A DNA stretch of 14,303 bases from Lachnospiraceae bacterium. Its GTDB lineage: Bacteria > Bacillota > Clostridia > Lachnospirales > Lachnospiraceae. Below the pieces are notes generated by a model, which was not told where the DNA came from, ran no database searches, and was given only the letters and a program-made list of their open reading frames with translations. Shown here one piece after another: positions 1 through 7,083 of the stretch; position 1 is the first letter of the stretch; each line of letters begins with the position of its first letter. A program made the translations under genes and the position numbers. The stretch covers positions 1 through 14,303 of the forward strand of contig JAEDFR010000061.1 of assembly GCA_016297945.1 (NCBI GenBank). Direction: 5' to 3'.

Positions 1-80
1 ACAACGGACAAGACGGGGATGGTTCCGGCGATGACGGTAACGGAGACAACGGACATGATGGGGATGGCTCCGGCGATGAA
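1..80 (+). repeat. Two-copy 45-bp in-frame direct repeat
   Basis: Bases 1-34 and 46-79 are near-identical (ACAACGGACA..GACGGGGATGG, then TCCGGCGATGA), with three mismatches, mostly at third codon positions. The 45-bp period is 15 codons and encodes NGQDGDGSGDDGNGD followed by NGHDGDGSGDENSTD. More copies may lie upstream of the window. Silent-site differences suggest that the protein sequence is being kept. Confidence 0.8.
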
Positions 81-809
81 AACAGTACAGATGATCCGGG
101 AAACAATACAGACGTCAATTCTGACAATCCAAATCCGGGAAATACATCCAACAATCAAAATGTAAATAATACTTCCAGTGAAGAACAAAAGGACGATAAT
201 GCGAATGTAAAAAAGAAAACGAGTAGTAGTAAGAAAAAGCAGAATACGGAAGATTCTGCGGATGAGTCTACAGATGAGTCAGATGAAAACAAGTATGATA
301 ATTTCTTGGAAGAAGATGTAACAAAACTGCAGAATGATGAAAAACCGGATGATGCAACGGATCTTTTTGTGGAAAAAATGGAAGAAAGGCTGAAAAACAG
401 AGAAATTGATACCAGTATTCTGGAAGATGACAGTGAGAAAAAAGCAAAGGAAGAAAAGAAAGTAAAGCGTATTGCGGCTGCTTTTCTGGCATTTGTTCTG
501 ATTGCCGGTCTGCTCGGACTGGGCCTCTATTGTTATCTTGCATTATTGCATGACAGCTGTGTCTTATATGCACTTGGCGATCATAATGAAAAGAAAAGAC
601 TGGCTCGAATTCCGCTGAAGGGTATCGAAGATGACTGGCTGGTGGAAGTGCCGGATCATAAACTTGGTGATTGGGGAACCGGACGTTATCTTGTGGTTTT
701 TAAAACCTCTTTTGTAAAAGAGAATGAGGGAGATTTTGTTGTCATTGTGATAGACAAGAACCGTGTACGGGAAAAACTCTGTGAGGAAATCAAAGTCCGG
801 ATTTTATAA
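3..809 (+). CDS. 5'-truncated acidic repeat-bearing single-pass membrane protein, function unknown
   Basis: The frame is open from the left edge, so the true start lies outside the window; 268 residues are visible. Residues 1-100 are low complexity: first a Gly/Asp/Asn-rich repeat, then Asn/Ser/Thr-rich and Lys/Ser-rich stretches. Residues 100-155 are strongly charged and probably helical. A hydrophobic span at about 157-181 (bases 471-545) is preceded by a Lys/Arg cluster, so positive-inside reasoning would place the repeat side in the cytoplasm, unless an unseen upstream segment changes the topology. The last ~87 residues form a mixed alpha/beta-looking domain with a GDWGTGRYLVV stretch and no motif I know. 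A TTG at 306 is only an internal codon and not a convincing start, since coding-like sequence continues upstream without a stop. I do not recognise the family. It is separated by a promoter from the next gene, so it is probably the last gene of its unit. Confidence 0.75.
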   Translation, partial: NGQDGDGSGDDGNGDNGHDGDGSGDENSTDDPGNNTDVNSDNPNPGNTSNNQNVNNTSSEEQKDDNANVKKKTSSSKKKQNTEDSADESTDESDENKYDNFLEEDVTKLQNDEKPDDATDLFVEKMEERLKNREIDTSILEDDSEKKAKEEKKVKRIAAAFLAFVLIAGLLGLGLYCYLALLHDSCVLYALGDHNEKKRLARIPLKGIEDDWLVEVPDHKLGDWGTGRYLVVFKTSFVKENEGDFVVIVIDKNRVREKLCEEIKVRIL

Positions 810-813
810 TTCA

Positions 814-842
814 TTGAATCAAATTCTGCAACATGTTATAAT
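814..842 (+). promoter_or_regulatory. Sigma-A type promoter upstream of the GT-C-like gene
   Basis: A TTGAAT -35 box (814-819) and a perfect TATAAT -10 box (837-842) are separated by 17 bp. A TG at 834-835 makes it an extended -10. Transcription would start near 849, leaving a leader of about 75 nt before the ATG at 925. Confidence 0.65.
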
Positions 843-924
843 ACAGCCATTGATTAATGCGGATTGTTTCGCACTTTATGCTCATTCAATCCAATAAACA
901 CTATTTTGGAAGGTTGCGTTAGAC

Positions 925-2709
925 ATGATCAATAAAAAGATTGTCATATCGAGAATTGCAATAGGGATTATGATTGTTCTTTCTTTGATTGCAACTGTAA
1001 CAAAAATTTTGACCGGTTTTGATATTGATGAAGCCTATGCTCTTGCGTTACCTTATCGCGGATTGCAGGGGGATAGGCTTTTTGCGGATATGTGGGAGGT
1101 TCATCAGACTTCTTACCTGCTTCCATTTTTGTTTATGAAAATATATTCTGTTATGGTACCTTCTTTGGATTATCTGGTCCTTTATATGAGAGGCGTTGCC
1201 GCCCTTTGCCATATTGGCATGTCTGTGCTGGTTTTTTTCTTCTGCAGAAAAATAGACACGATAAAAGAGGATAAATGGTGTAATACCATTGCATTTTCAG
1301 CAGCTTTGATTTATTGTAATTTTTTGCCAAAGTGGATGATGAATCTGGATTTTTCCATGTTGCAGCTTTGGTTTTTTACATTGTTTATCATGCTTTTTTT
1401 AGCAGGAGAAAAGAACACCGGAAGGAAGTCCCAAATCTGTTTTTGGTTTGCCGGACTGGTACTGGCAATGGATGTTTTGGCTTATCCCGGGATGGTGATA
1501 CTCTATCCGGCAGCAGTTGTCATGATTGCGATGAAGACTTTTTCGAAGAAAAAGAGCATGCAGCTTTCTTGGAAACAAATGTGGTATACGATCGGAAGCT
1601 TTTCTTTGGGATGTCTGTTAGCCGCTATTGTGTTTTTTGGCTGTATTTTCCACTATATGTCTTTGGCAGAATTGTTTGAGACAATTCCCAAGGTTTTTAT
1701 GGATGGTGCGCATCAGTACGATTTTGCTACAAAGATATCTTTATATGTGTCACAGTGGATGGAAGTCTTAAGTCAAACTCTTATTTTACTGATCCCTGCT
1801 CTGATTCTTACAATTGGATTTTGTTTTCTGTATCAGAAACTCAACTTTGATGAAAAATATGGAAAGACAGACTTTTTCTATTTATTATGCCTGTTCTTTG
1901 AATTGGAAGTTTCCGCTTTGATTACTTTCGTCGGACTGGTTGTCAGTTGGGGGCCTTTTCGGTTGCAGGTTCGCTACATCGTTCAATTTATAATGGCAAT
2001 TTTTTTAATAAAGAAGTTGCAAAAACTGCAGGCCGGAAACAATATAAGTGAATTAAATCGAATTTGGTGGCTTTCTCTGATTGCATATATCGGTATTTTG
2101 GTTGCTTCCAACGTTGGACCGACCAGCAGTGCATCTTATCTGGTAATCGGCAATATTCTTTTTGTGGGATTGACTTTGCTCATTGGAAAAAAACAGGGAA
2201 AGATAACCAGAATATTTTCTGTTGCGGGAGCAGCGCTTTTTGTAGTAAGCCTTATCATGTGTAAGGGATTTTATATGAGAAATACAGAATATGTTCCCGG
2301 TGATATTACGGATGGGCTTGTAAAAATGCAGGAAGGACCTTTGGCCGGTATCTATGTGGACAGTGAAGACGCCATTCGCTTTTCTTCGGATTATCATACC
2401 ATGAAAGACATGACCAATTCATCAGATCAGGTTCTTTTCATGGGGACGGAGAGTTTATGCAATCTCTATGCAAACGGAAAAGTGGTTAGTCCTACTACCA
2501 TCAGTACCCCGGCTTTTAATGAGCAGTGGGTTGAATACTTTGAAATGTATCCCGATAAAATGCCGACGATTATATTCCTTGCGAAGAATACGGTAGACAA
2601 CCGGGAGAAGTTTTTTGCAAAAAATCCATTTGGTATTTGGATTGCAGAGAATTATGATGTAGAATGTATGGAAGAAACGGATTCGTTATGCATTATTCGT
2701 GAAAAATAA
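925..2709 (+). CDS. Polytopic membrane protein, probable GT-C fold glycosyltransferase
   Basis: 594 residues. The first ~450 contain about ten or more hydrophobic segments, beginning at residues 9-29. Residues 448-594 form a soluble C-terminal tail, probably on the outer face. Directly after the first span comes an acidic motif, GFDIDEAYA (31-39), then MWEVHQTS (56-63) in the same loop. An acidic residue in the first external loop is typical of GT-C enzymes that use polyprenyl-phosphate sugars (the ArnT/PMT-like superfamily). From this I infer transfer of a sugar to an envelope polymer or lipid; donor and acceptor cannot be read from sequence. The ATG at 925 is preceded by GGAAGG (908-913) and by its own promoter, so it is probably monocistronic. 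An alternative is a membrane protein of unknown function that shares this topology. Confidence 0.65.
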   Translation: MINKKIVISRIAIGIMIVLSLIATVTKILTGFDIDEAYALALPYRGLQGDRLFADMWEVHQTSYLLPFLFMKIYSVMVPSLDYLVLYMRGVAALCHIGMSVLVFFFCRKIDTIKEDKWCNTIAFSAALIYCNFLPKWMMNLDFSMLQLWFFTLFIMLFLAGEKNTGRKSQICFWFAGLVLAMDVLAYPGMVILYPAAVVMIAMKTFSKKKSMQLSWKQMWYTIGSFSLGCLLAAIVFFGCIFHYMSLAELFETIPKVFMDGAHQYDFATKISLYVSQWMEVLSQTLILLIPALILTIGFCFLYQKLNFDEKYGKTDFFYLLCLFFELEVSALITFVGLVVSWGPFRLQVRYIVQFIMAIFLIKKLQKLQAGNNISELNRIWWLSLIAYIGILVASNVGPTSSASYLVIGNILFVGLTLLIGKKQGKITRIFSVAGAALFVVSLIMCKGFYMRNTEYVPGDITDGLVKMQEGPLAGIYVDSEDAIRFSSDYHTMKDMTNSSDQVLFMGTESLCNLYANGKVVSPTTISTPAFNEQWVEYFEMYPDKMPTIIFLAKNTVDNREKFFAKNPFGIWIAENYDVECMEETDSLCIIREK

Positions 2710-2733
2710 TAGCGATAATATGATTTATTTTTG

Positions 2734-2754
2734 CGATTTTAGAATTTAAAATCG
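2734..2754 (+). terminator. Weak AT-rich hairpin after the GT-C-like gene
   Basis: CGATTTTA (2734-2741) and TAAAATCG (2747-2754) form a perfect 8-bp stem with a 5-nt loop, 25 nt after the stop codon. Only GGAATTTTGG follows and there is no clean U tract, so a terminator role is tentative. Confidence 0.3.
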
Positions 2755-2759
2755 GAATT

Positions 2760-2801
2760 TTGGACAATTGGTTTGCAATAATAGAATGCAAAATATATAG
2801 A
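2760..2801 (+). promoter_or_regulatory. Possible overlapping promoters for the hisC-like gene
   Basis: Two candidates overlap: TTGGAC (2760-2765) with TAGAAT (2782-2787) at 16 bp, and TTGCAA (2773-2778) with TATAGA (2796-2801) at 17 bp. Both lie in the only gap before the aminotransferase gene. Neither is strong, and AT-rich sequence produces such matches by chance. Confidence 0.35.
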
Positions 2802-2835
2802 TTAGAAAATATGATAAAACCGAAGGAGAAGTACT

Positions 2836-3912
2836 ATGAGCTGGGAAGAAAATGTTCGAAAAGTAGTTCCATATACACCGGGTGAACAGCCAAAGAACCC
2901 GAATGTGATTAAATTAAATACCAATGAGTGCCCTTATCCACCGGCACCGGGTGTGAACAGGGCGTTACAAGAGTTTGATGCAGCAACTCTTAGGTTGTAT
3001 CCGGACCCGGGTGCAACGGTTTTAGTGGATGCACTGGCAGAGTATTATGGGGTAAAGAGTTCACAAGTCTTTGTCGGAGTTGGTTCTGATGATGTTCTTG
3101 CCATGATTTTTATGACTTTCTTTAATTCCCAAAATCCGATAATTTTTCCGGATATTACCTATTCTTTTTATGATGTATGGGCAGATCTTTTTCGAATTCC
3201 TTACCGTCAGATTCCGCTGGATGAGGATTTTAACATTGTCAAAGAAGATTATATGGGAAAGGGAATCATGGAAGGAAGTCCTTTAGGAGGTATTATATTC
3301 CCTAATCCCAATGCGCCGACCGGCGTACTGATCGGACTGGATTTTATTGAAGATATCGTAAAAGCAAATCCGGATGTCATTGTGGTTGTAGATGAAGCAT
3401 ATATTGATTTTGGTGGAGTAAGTGCCCTGCCGTTAATTCAAAAATATGATAACTTACTGGTTGTCCAGACGTTTTCGAAGTCCAGGGCAATGGCAGGTAT
3501 CCGGATTGGATATGCATTTGGATGTGAAAAGCTGATTAAGTATCTGAATGATGTGAAATTTTCATTTAATTCCTATACCTTAAACAGGACCGCGCTTACA
3601 CTGGGGGTTGAGGCTGTAAAAGATGATGCATATTTTAAAGAAATTGTAGGAAAGATTGTAAATACCAGAGAGAGGGTAAAAAGCGAACTGAAAGATCTGG
3701 GATTTGTTTTCAGGGATTCGCAGAGCAATTTCATTTTTGCGACGCATCCGGATTATGATATTGTGGAAATATTTGAAGAACTGCGAAAAAGAGATATATA
3801 TGTTCGTCATTTCAATGGAGAGCGAATTAAGGATTATTTGCGGATAACCATTGGAACCGATGATGAAATGAATACATTAATTAAAAATATAAAGGAGATT
3901 ATCAAATGCTAA
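2836..3912 (+). CDS. hisC: Histidinol-phosphate aminotransferase-like PLP enzyme
   Basis: 358 residues, the usual length for HisC. It is a fold-type I PLP aminotransferase, expected to interconvert imidazole-acetol phosphate and histidinol phosphate with glutamate/2-oxoglutarate in the cytoplasm. Family signatures run in order: LNTNECPYPP (27-36), RLYPDPGA (53-60), GVGSDDVLAM (81-90), FPNPNAPTG (155-163), VVVDEAYIDF (183-192) and TFSKSRAMAGIRIGYA (212-227). K215 is the expected Schiff-base lysine, D186 the residue that pairs with the pyridine nitrogen, and R223 lies in the phosphate-binding stretch. AAGGAG (2823-2828) sits 7 nt before the ATG. No other his gene is nearby. The C-terminus overlaps the next gene by 7 nt. 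Related enzymes use aromatic amino acids or phosphonates, so the substrate is inferred from family resemblance only. Confidence 0.85.
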   Translation: MSWEENVRKVVPYTPGEQPKNPNVIKLNTNECPYPPAPGVNRALQEFDAATLRLYPDPGATVLVDALAEYYGVKSSQVFVGVGSDDVLAMIFMTFFNSQNPIIFPDITYSFYDVWADLFRIPYRQIPLDEDFNIVKEDYMGKGIMEGSPLGGIIFPNPNAPTGVLIGLDFIEDIVKANPDVIVVVDEAYIDFGGVSALPLIQKYDNLLVVQTFSKSRAMAGIRIGYAFGCEKLIKYLNDVKFSFNSYTLNRTALTLGVEAVKDDAYFKEIVGKIVNTRERVKSELKDLGFVFRDSQSNFIFATHPDYDIVEIFEELRKRDIYVRHFNGERIKDYLRITIGTDDEMNTLIKNIKEIIKC

Positions 3913-4394
3913 TTCATTATCTGATTATTTTTTTCGTGTCAATGGTACCATTAATTGAACTTCGCGGTGCGATTCCTTATGCCATGGCATTTATCCAGGC
4001 AGGAAGTCCGCTGAGTCTTCCGCTTTGTTATCTGATTGCCATAGTGGGAAATATGCTTCCGGTTCCGATTATTTTCTTTTTTGCAAGAAAAGTGCTGGAA
4101 TGGGGTTGTGATAAACCGGTTATCGGTAAGTTTTTTACCTTCTGTCTGGAGAAAGGCCATAAAGGTGGAGAAAAACTGAAAGAAAAGGCAGGAAAAGGTT
4201 TGTTTGTTGCATTGCTTTTATTTGTCGGAATTCCGGTTCCCGGGACAGGGGCATGGACAGGAACACTGGCTGCAAGTATTCTGGATATGGATTTTAAGCA
4301 AAGCGTTGTGGCAGTTATGTTAGGTGTGGTATTGGCAGGTATTATCATGGGTATTGTCAGTGCCGGCTTATTTGGAGCAATTTTTGCGTTTTAA
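3906..4394 (+). CDS. Small multidrug export family membrane protein (COG2426 type)
   Basis: 162 residues and very hydrophobic, with about four to five membrane segments. Two conserved blocks identify the family: an N-terminal ELRGAIPYA (18-26) and a C-terminal GIPVPGTGAWTGTLAAS (108-124). The Pro/Gly-rich second block is the kind of re-entrant hairpin sequence also seen in DedA-like proteins. The family carries the label small multi-drug export protein (Pfam Sm_multidrug_ex), but substrates are poorly defined, so transport function here is family-level inference. The ATG overlaps the last 7 nt of the aminotransferase gene, and its ribosome binding site AAAGGAG (3891-3897) lies inside that gene, so the two are almost certainly translationally coupled. 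Confidence 0.8.
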   Translation: MLIHYLIIFFVSMVPLIELRGAIPYAMAFIQAGSPLSLPLCYLIAIVGNMLPVPIIFFFARKVLEWGCDKPVIGKFFTFCLEKGHKGGEKLKEKAGKGLFVALLLFVGIPVPGTGAWTGTLAASILDMDFKQSVVAVMLGVVLAGIIMGIVSAGLFGAIFAF

Positions 4395-4518
4395 GGGTTT
4401 CAAGTAAAATAGCACCTGGCAAAGAGAATAGAATGAAATGCATGAGATCAACAGAATGGGTTGAGTGACGAATACGTGCAAAAGAATGAATGGATTCTGC
4501 GACTGACGAGGAAAAGGT

Positions 4519-5313
4519 ATGGATGAAGCATATACAGGCTTTGCATTTGTCTATGATTTGTTCATGGATGAAACACCATATGAAAAGTGGGGAGCCTTTA
4601 TAGAAAAGAGCCTAAAAGAATATGATATTGATCAGGGAATTGTTTTGGAGCTTGGCTGTGGGACCGGTATTATGACCGAATATCTTGCAAAAAAGGGTTA
4701 TGACATGATTGGTGTCGATAATTCTTATGATATGCTGGATGTTGCTTCAAAGAAACAGGCTGAAAGAATGATGCAAGGAATGCCGGCTGGTAAAGCGAAA
4801 GAAGACTACAGCATTTTATATCTTTGTCAGGATATGAGAGAATTTGAGCTCTATGGGACTGTTGCAGCTGTTTACAGTATTTGTGACAGCATTAATTACA
4901 TTACCGATCCCGATGATTTATTGACGGTCTTTCGGTTGGTAAATAATTATCTGGATCCGAAAGGATTGTTCCTGTTTGATTTTAATACCGATTATAAGTA
5001 CCGGGAAGTCATTGGTGATACGGTTATTGCCGAGAATCGGGAAGAGGGAAGTTTTATTTGGGAAAATACCTATGACGAAGCAACCAAAATCAACGAATAT
5101 GACTTGACGATTTTTTTGCCGAGCGAACAAAAGGGGCTTTTTGAAAAGCATGAAGAGGTTCACTTTCAGAGAGGTTATACGTTATCTGAGATGAAAGCCT
5201 TGATAGAAAAAGCCGGAATGGTTTTTGAAAAGGCTCTGGATGCCGATACGCAGCAGGAGGTCACTGCACACAGCGAGCGCATTTACGTCTTCGCACGCGA
5301 AGCCGGGAAATAA
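4519..5313 (+). CDS. Class I SAM-dependent methyltransferase, substrate unknown
   Basis: 264 residues, cytoplasmic, with a Rossmann-type SAM-binding domain in the N-terminal half. Motif I is VLELGCGTG (42-50). The acidic residue that would hold the SAM ribose is D67 in IGVDNS. CQDMREFEL (103-111) is the motif II region that contacts the adenine, and AAVYSICDSINYI (116-128) is the post-II strand. The C-terminal part (about 150-260) has the beta-sandwich-like insert seen in small-molecule methyltransferases of this type. The start is supported by GAGG (4508-4511), 7 nt upstream. It stands alone, with 124 bp before it and a repeat-filled gap after it, so context does not reveal the substrate. 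Confidence 0.85.
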   Translation: MDEAYTGFAFVYDLFMDETPYEKWGAFIEKSLKEYDIDQGIVLELGCGTGIMTEYLAKKGYDMIGVDNSYDMLDVASKKQAERMMQGMPAGKAKEDYSILYLCQDMREFELYGTVAAVYSICDSINYITDPDDLLTVFRLVNNYLDPKGLFLFDFNTDYKYREVIGDTVIAENREEGSFIWENTYDEATKINEYDLTIFLPSEQKGLFEKHEEVHFQRGYTLSEMKALIEKAGMVFEKALDADTQQEVTAHSERIYVFAREAGK

Positions 5314-5315
5314 AA

Positions 5316-5630
5316 GGATATTTAAGAGGAGATGGCAGTTGTTTTCGGCTGTGCTGTTGTAGAAAGATGGTATGTTTTAGCTCTAGGCGTACGTTGAACA
5401 GTTTATCTAAATATTCCGGATAATTTGTTTAGAATCTGCGCACACGGCGCATAAAAGACATCCTGTCTTGATGCGCCTTTCATGACACCCATGTCACGAA
5501 GTGCTGGTGTACTGACGGAATATTAAGATAAACTAGTCAACTTCCGCAAATAGAGCTAAAACATACCATCTTTCTACAACTTGTAAGTACATGATGAAAA
5601 CAAAGAGGTAATCGACTTTCTTAAATATCC
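5316..5630. repeat. 12-nt inverted repeat framing element E1
   Basis: GGATATTTAAGA (5316-5327) and its exact complement TCTTAAATATCC (5619-5630) lie outside the stem of element E1. The left copy begins just after the methyltransferase stop codon. In the same alignment both flanks also share TTGTTTTC. This could be an extension of E1's palindrome broken by drift, or an older element into which E1 inserted. Confidence 0.45.
5356..5580 (+). repeat. Structured palindromic element E1 (long stem plus two hairpins)
   Basis: The outer arms 5356-5385 and 5551-5580 are perfect 30-nt inverted repeats (start GTTGTAGAAAGATGG, end CTACAAC). An asymmetric internal loop of 7 and 9 nt follows. GTTGA, a 2x2 mismatch and AGTTTATCT then pair inwards, with A5409 opposite A5525, and AATATTCCG closes the inner stem (5393-5418 with 5516-5541). 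The interior holds hairpin A (5446-5477, GGCGCAT..GACATCCTGTC..ATGCGCC) and hairpin B (5483-5496, TGACACCCATGTCA). No open reading frame explains it. The architecture, inner-stem sequence and hairpin tips match E2 and E3. Confidence 0.75.
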
Positions 5631-5678
5631 CGAAGAGAAAGCCTTGGTGCGGATGCTGAATACTTTTCTATTATGAGT

Positions 5679-5766
5679 TCCAATTTATATACCATTGGAA
5701 AAGTTTTCAATGATATCATTGTAATAATTGGATTTATTTGAGATTTCAAATACGATATCCAATTAT
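5679..5766. repeat. Cluster of short palindromes between E1 and E2
   Basis: This AT-rich stretch has no gene. It holds TTCCAAT/ATTGGAA (5679-5701), the perfect 14-bp palindrome CAATGATATCATTG (5708-5721), and a nested hairpin with ATAATTGGAT (5724-5733) pairing with ATCCAATTAT (5757-5766) around ATTTGA/TCAAAT (5736-5751). It may be the remnant of another palindromic element or a set of operators. I see no match to the E1-E3 core. Confidence 0.45.
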
Positions 5767-5802
5767 AATTGATAGAAATTAGAATAGGTTGAGATTGAAA
5801 TA

Positions 5803-6028
5803 GGCAGAGATAAATCATATTTTAGCGTGTTTCTTGTGAGATGTATTAGTTTATCTTAATATTTTGTTTTGTTTCAGCAATTCGCAGCATGGATGCTGCG
5901 AAAGGTGCACGACGGACATGGATGTCCGGGTGCACCGGTGCGTTACTAAAAAATCACTCTGCCACAAAATATTTAGATAAACTTATACATCGAAGTCGAA
6001 ACACGCTAAAACATGATTTATCTCTGCC
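5803..6028 (-). repeat. Structured palindromic element E2, inverted relative to E1 and E3
   Basis: Arms 5803-5867 and 5964-6028 are each 65 nt and complementary at 57 positions. Mismatches are concentrated in one internal loop, plus a T-T mismatch at T5857/T5974, which is A-A on the - strand. The interior holds hairpin B (5881-5902, stem TTCGCAGC/GCTGCGAA, loop ATGGAT) and hairpin A (5904-5936, GGTGCAC..GGAC-ATGGAT-GTCC..GTGCACC). Read on the - strand it shows GTTTTAGC, then GTTTATCTAAATATT, then two tips with CATCCATG, as in E1. The right end lies 39 bp before the hslO start, so it forms most of that gene's upstream region. Confidence 0.75.
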
Positions 6029-6067
6029 CCCATCCCCAAAAATGAAACAAAAAACGGAGAAAATGAA

Positions 6068-6946
6068 ATGAATGATTATATCGTAAGAGCAACGGCGGCA
6101 AATGCACAGATACGGGCATTTGCGGCAACAACAAAGAATCTGGTGGAATGCGCAAGGAGTTCTCATGGAACAAGTCCTGTTGCAACGGCAGCGTTGGGCA
6201 GGCTTTTAACGGCAGGTGCCATGATGGGAACCATGTTAAAGGGTGAAGATGATTTGCTGACCTTGCAGGTGAAAGGAGACGGACCTTTGCATGGGGTAAC
6301 GGTTACAGCGGATTCCATGGCGAGAGTAAAAGGATATGTGGATCAGCCACAGGTTATGCTGCCGCCCAATGCGATTGGAAAACTGGATGTCGGTGGAGCT
6401 GTTGGAAACGGTATTCTTACGGTGATCCGGGATTTGGGATTAAAAGAGCCTTATGTTGGGCAGACTGCATTACAGACAGGTGAAATTGCCGAGGATTTGA
6501 CCTATTATTTTGCAACATCCGAACAAATTCCTTCATCGGTTGGTCTGGGCGTATTGATGGAAAAAAATAATACCGTCAGACAGGCCGGCGGTTTTATCAT
6601 CCAGTTGATGCCATTTGCTGAGGATTCGACGATTGACCGGTTGGAAAAGAATTTGACAAATCTGAAATCCGTGACGGCGATGTTGGATATGGGACATACA
6701 CCGGAAGAAATGCTGGAAATTGTTTTAGAGGGTATGGATGTTGAGATTACGGATACTATAGCGACAGAGTTTTATTGTAACTGCTCAAAAGAACGGATTG
6801 AAAAAGCTATTATCAGTATTGGTGAAAAAGATATTAAAGATATGATCGTGGATGGAAAAGACATTGAAGTCAAATGCCACTTTTGCAATACCGGATACAA
6901 TTTCTCGGTAGATGATTTAAAAAGACTATTGAAGAAAGCAAAATAG
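6068..6946 (+). CDS. hslO: Hsp33 redox-regulated chaperone
   Basis: 292 residues, the normal length for Hsp33, a cytoplasmic holdase. Oxidation releases its zinc, unfolds the linker and exposes the client-binding surface. The N-terminal domain shows the typical VRATAANAQIRAFAATT start (6-22), and later GDGPLHGVTV (70-79) and AVGNG (111-115). The C-terminal zinc site is complete: C237-N-C239 and C270-H-F-C273, the CxC and CxxC pairs. The ATG at 6068 follows CGGAGA by 8 nt. An out-of-frame ATG at 6063 begins nothing coding. The upstream region is mostly element E2, so any promoter must lie within or beyond the palindrome. A 137-bp gap separates it from nadE. Confidence 0.95.
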   Translation: MNDYIVRATAANAQIRAFAATTKNLVECARSSHGTSPVATAALGRLLTAGAMMGTMLKGEDDLLTLQVKGDGPLHGVTVTADSMARVKGYVDQPQVMLPPNAIGKLDVGGAVGNGILTVIRDLGLKEPYVGQTALQTGEIAEDLTYYFATSEQIPSSVGLGVLMEKNNTVRQAGGFIIQLMPFAEDSTIDRLEKNLTNLKSVTAMLDMGHTPEEMLEIVLEGMDVEITDTIATEFYCNCSKERIEKAIISIGEKDIKDMIVDGKDIEVKCHFCNTGYNFSVDDLKRLLKKAK

Positions 6947-7083
6947 AGAGTGTTAAGTAACAGAAGTTAGAAAAAGGATTGAGAAAAAAGAGATTAAAGA
7001 AAGTGACGATATTGTAAGATTGGTCAGAGTCTTAAATATGCAAGGAAACTGTTAATATATGAATTCAATAATGGAGAACAGAA

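Noticed and set aside
5356..5580. CRISPR array or tracrRNA-like sequence, because of GTTTTAGCTCTA
   Set aside because: There are no regularly spaced direct repeats and no cas genes; the resemblance to type II repeats is a short match within an inverted repeat.
5356..5580. Integron attC site
   Set aside because: The ends do not fit the RYYYAAC/GTTRRRY boxes, the element is longer than usual attC sites, and no integrase is present.
5621..5818. 65-codon - strand reading frame
   Set aside because: AT-rich sequence built from palindromes, with no ribosome binding site and no recognisable protein pattern.
5889..6071. 60-codon + strand reading frame
   Set aside because: It lies inside hairpins and the right arm of E2, its start is within a hairpin loop region, and it has no ribosome binding site. 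It is a by-product of the palindrome.
6947..7083. Terminator or promoter between hslO and nadE
   Set aside because: No stable hairpin with a U tract and only poor -35/-10 matches at wrong spacing.
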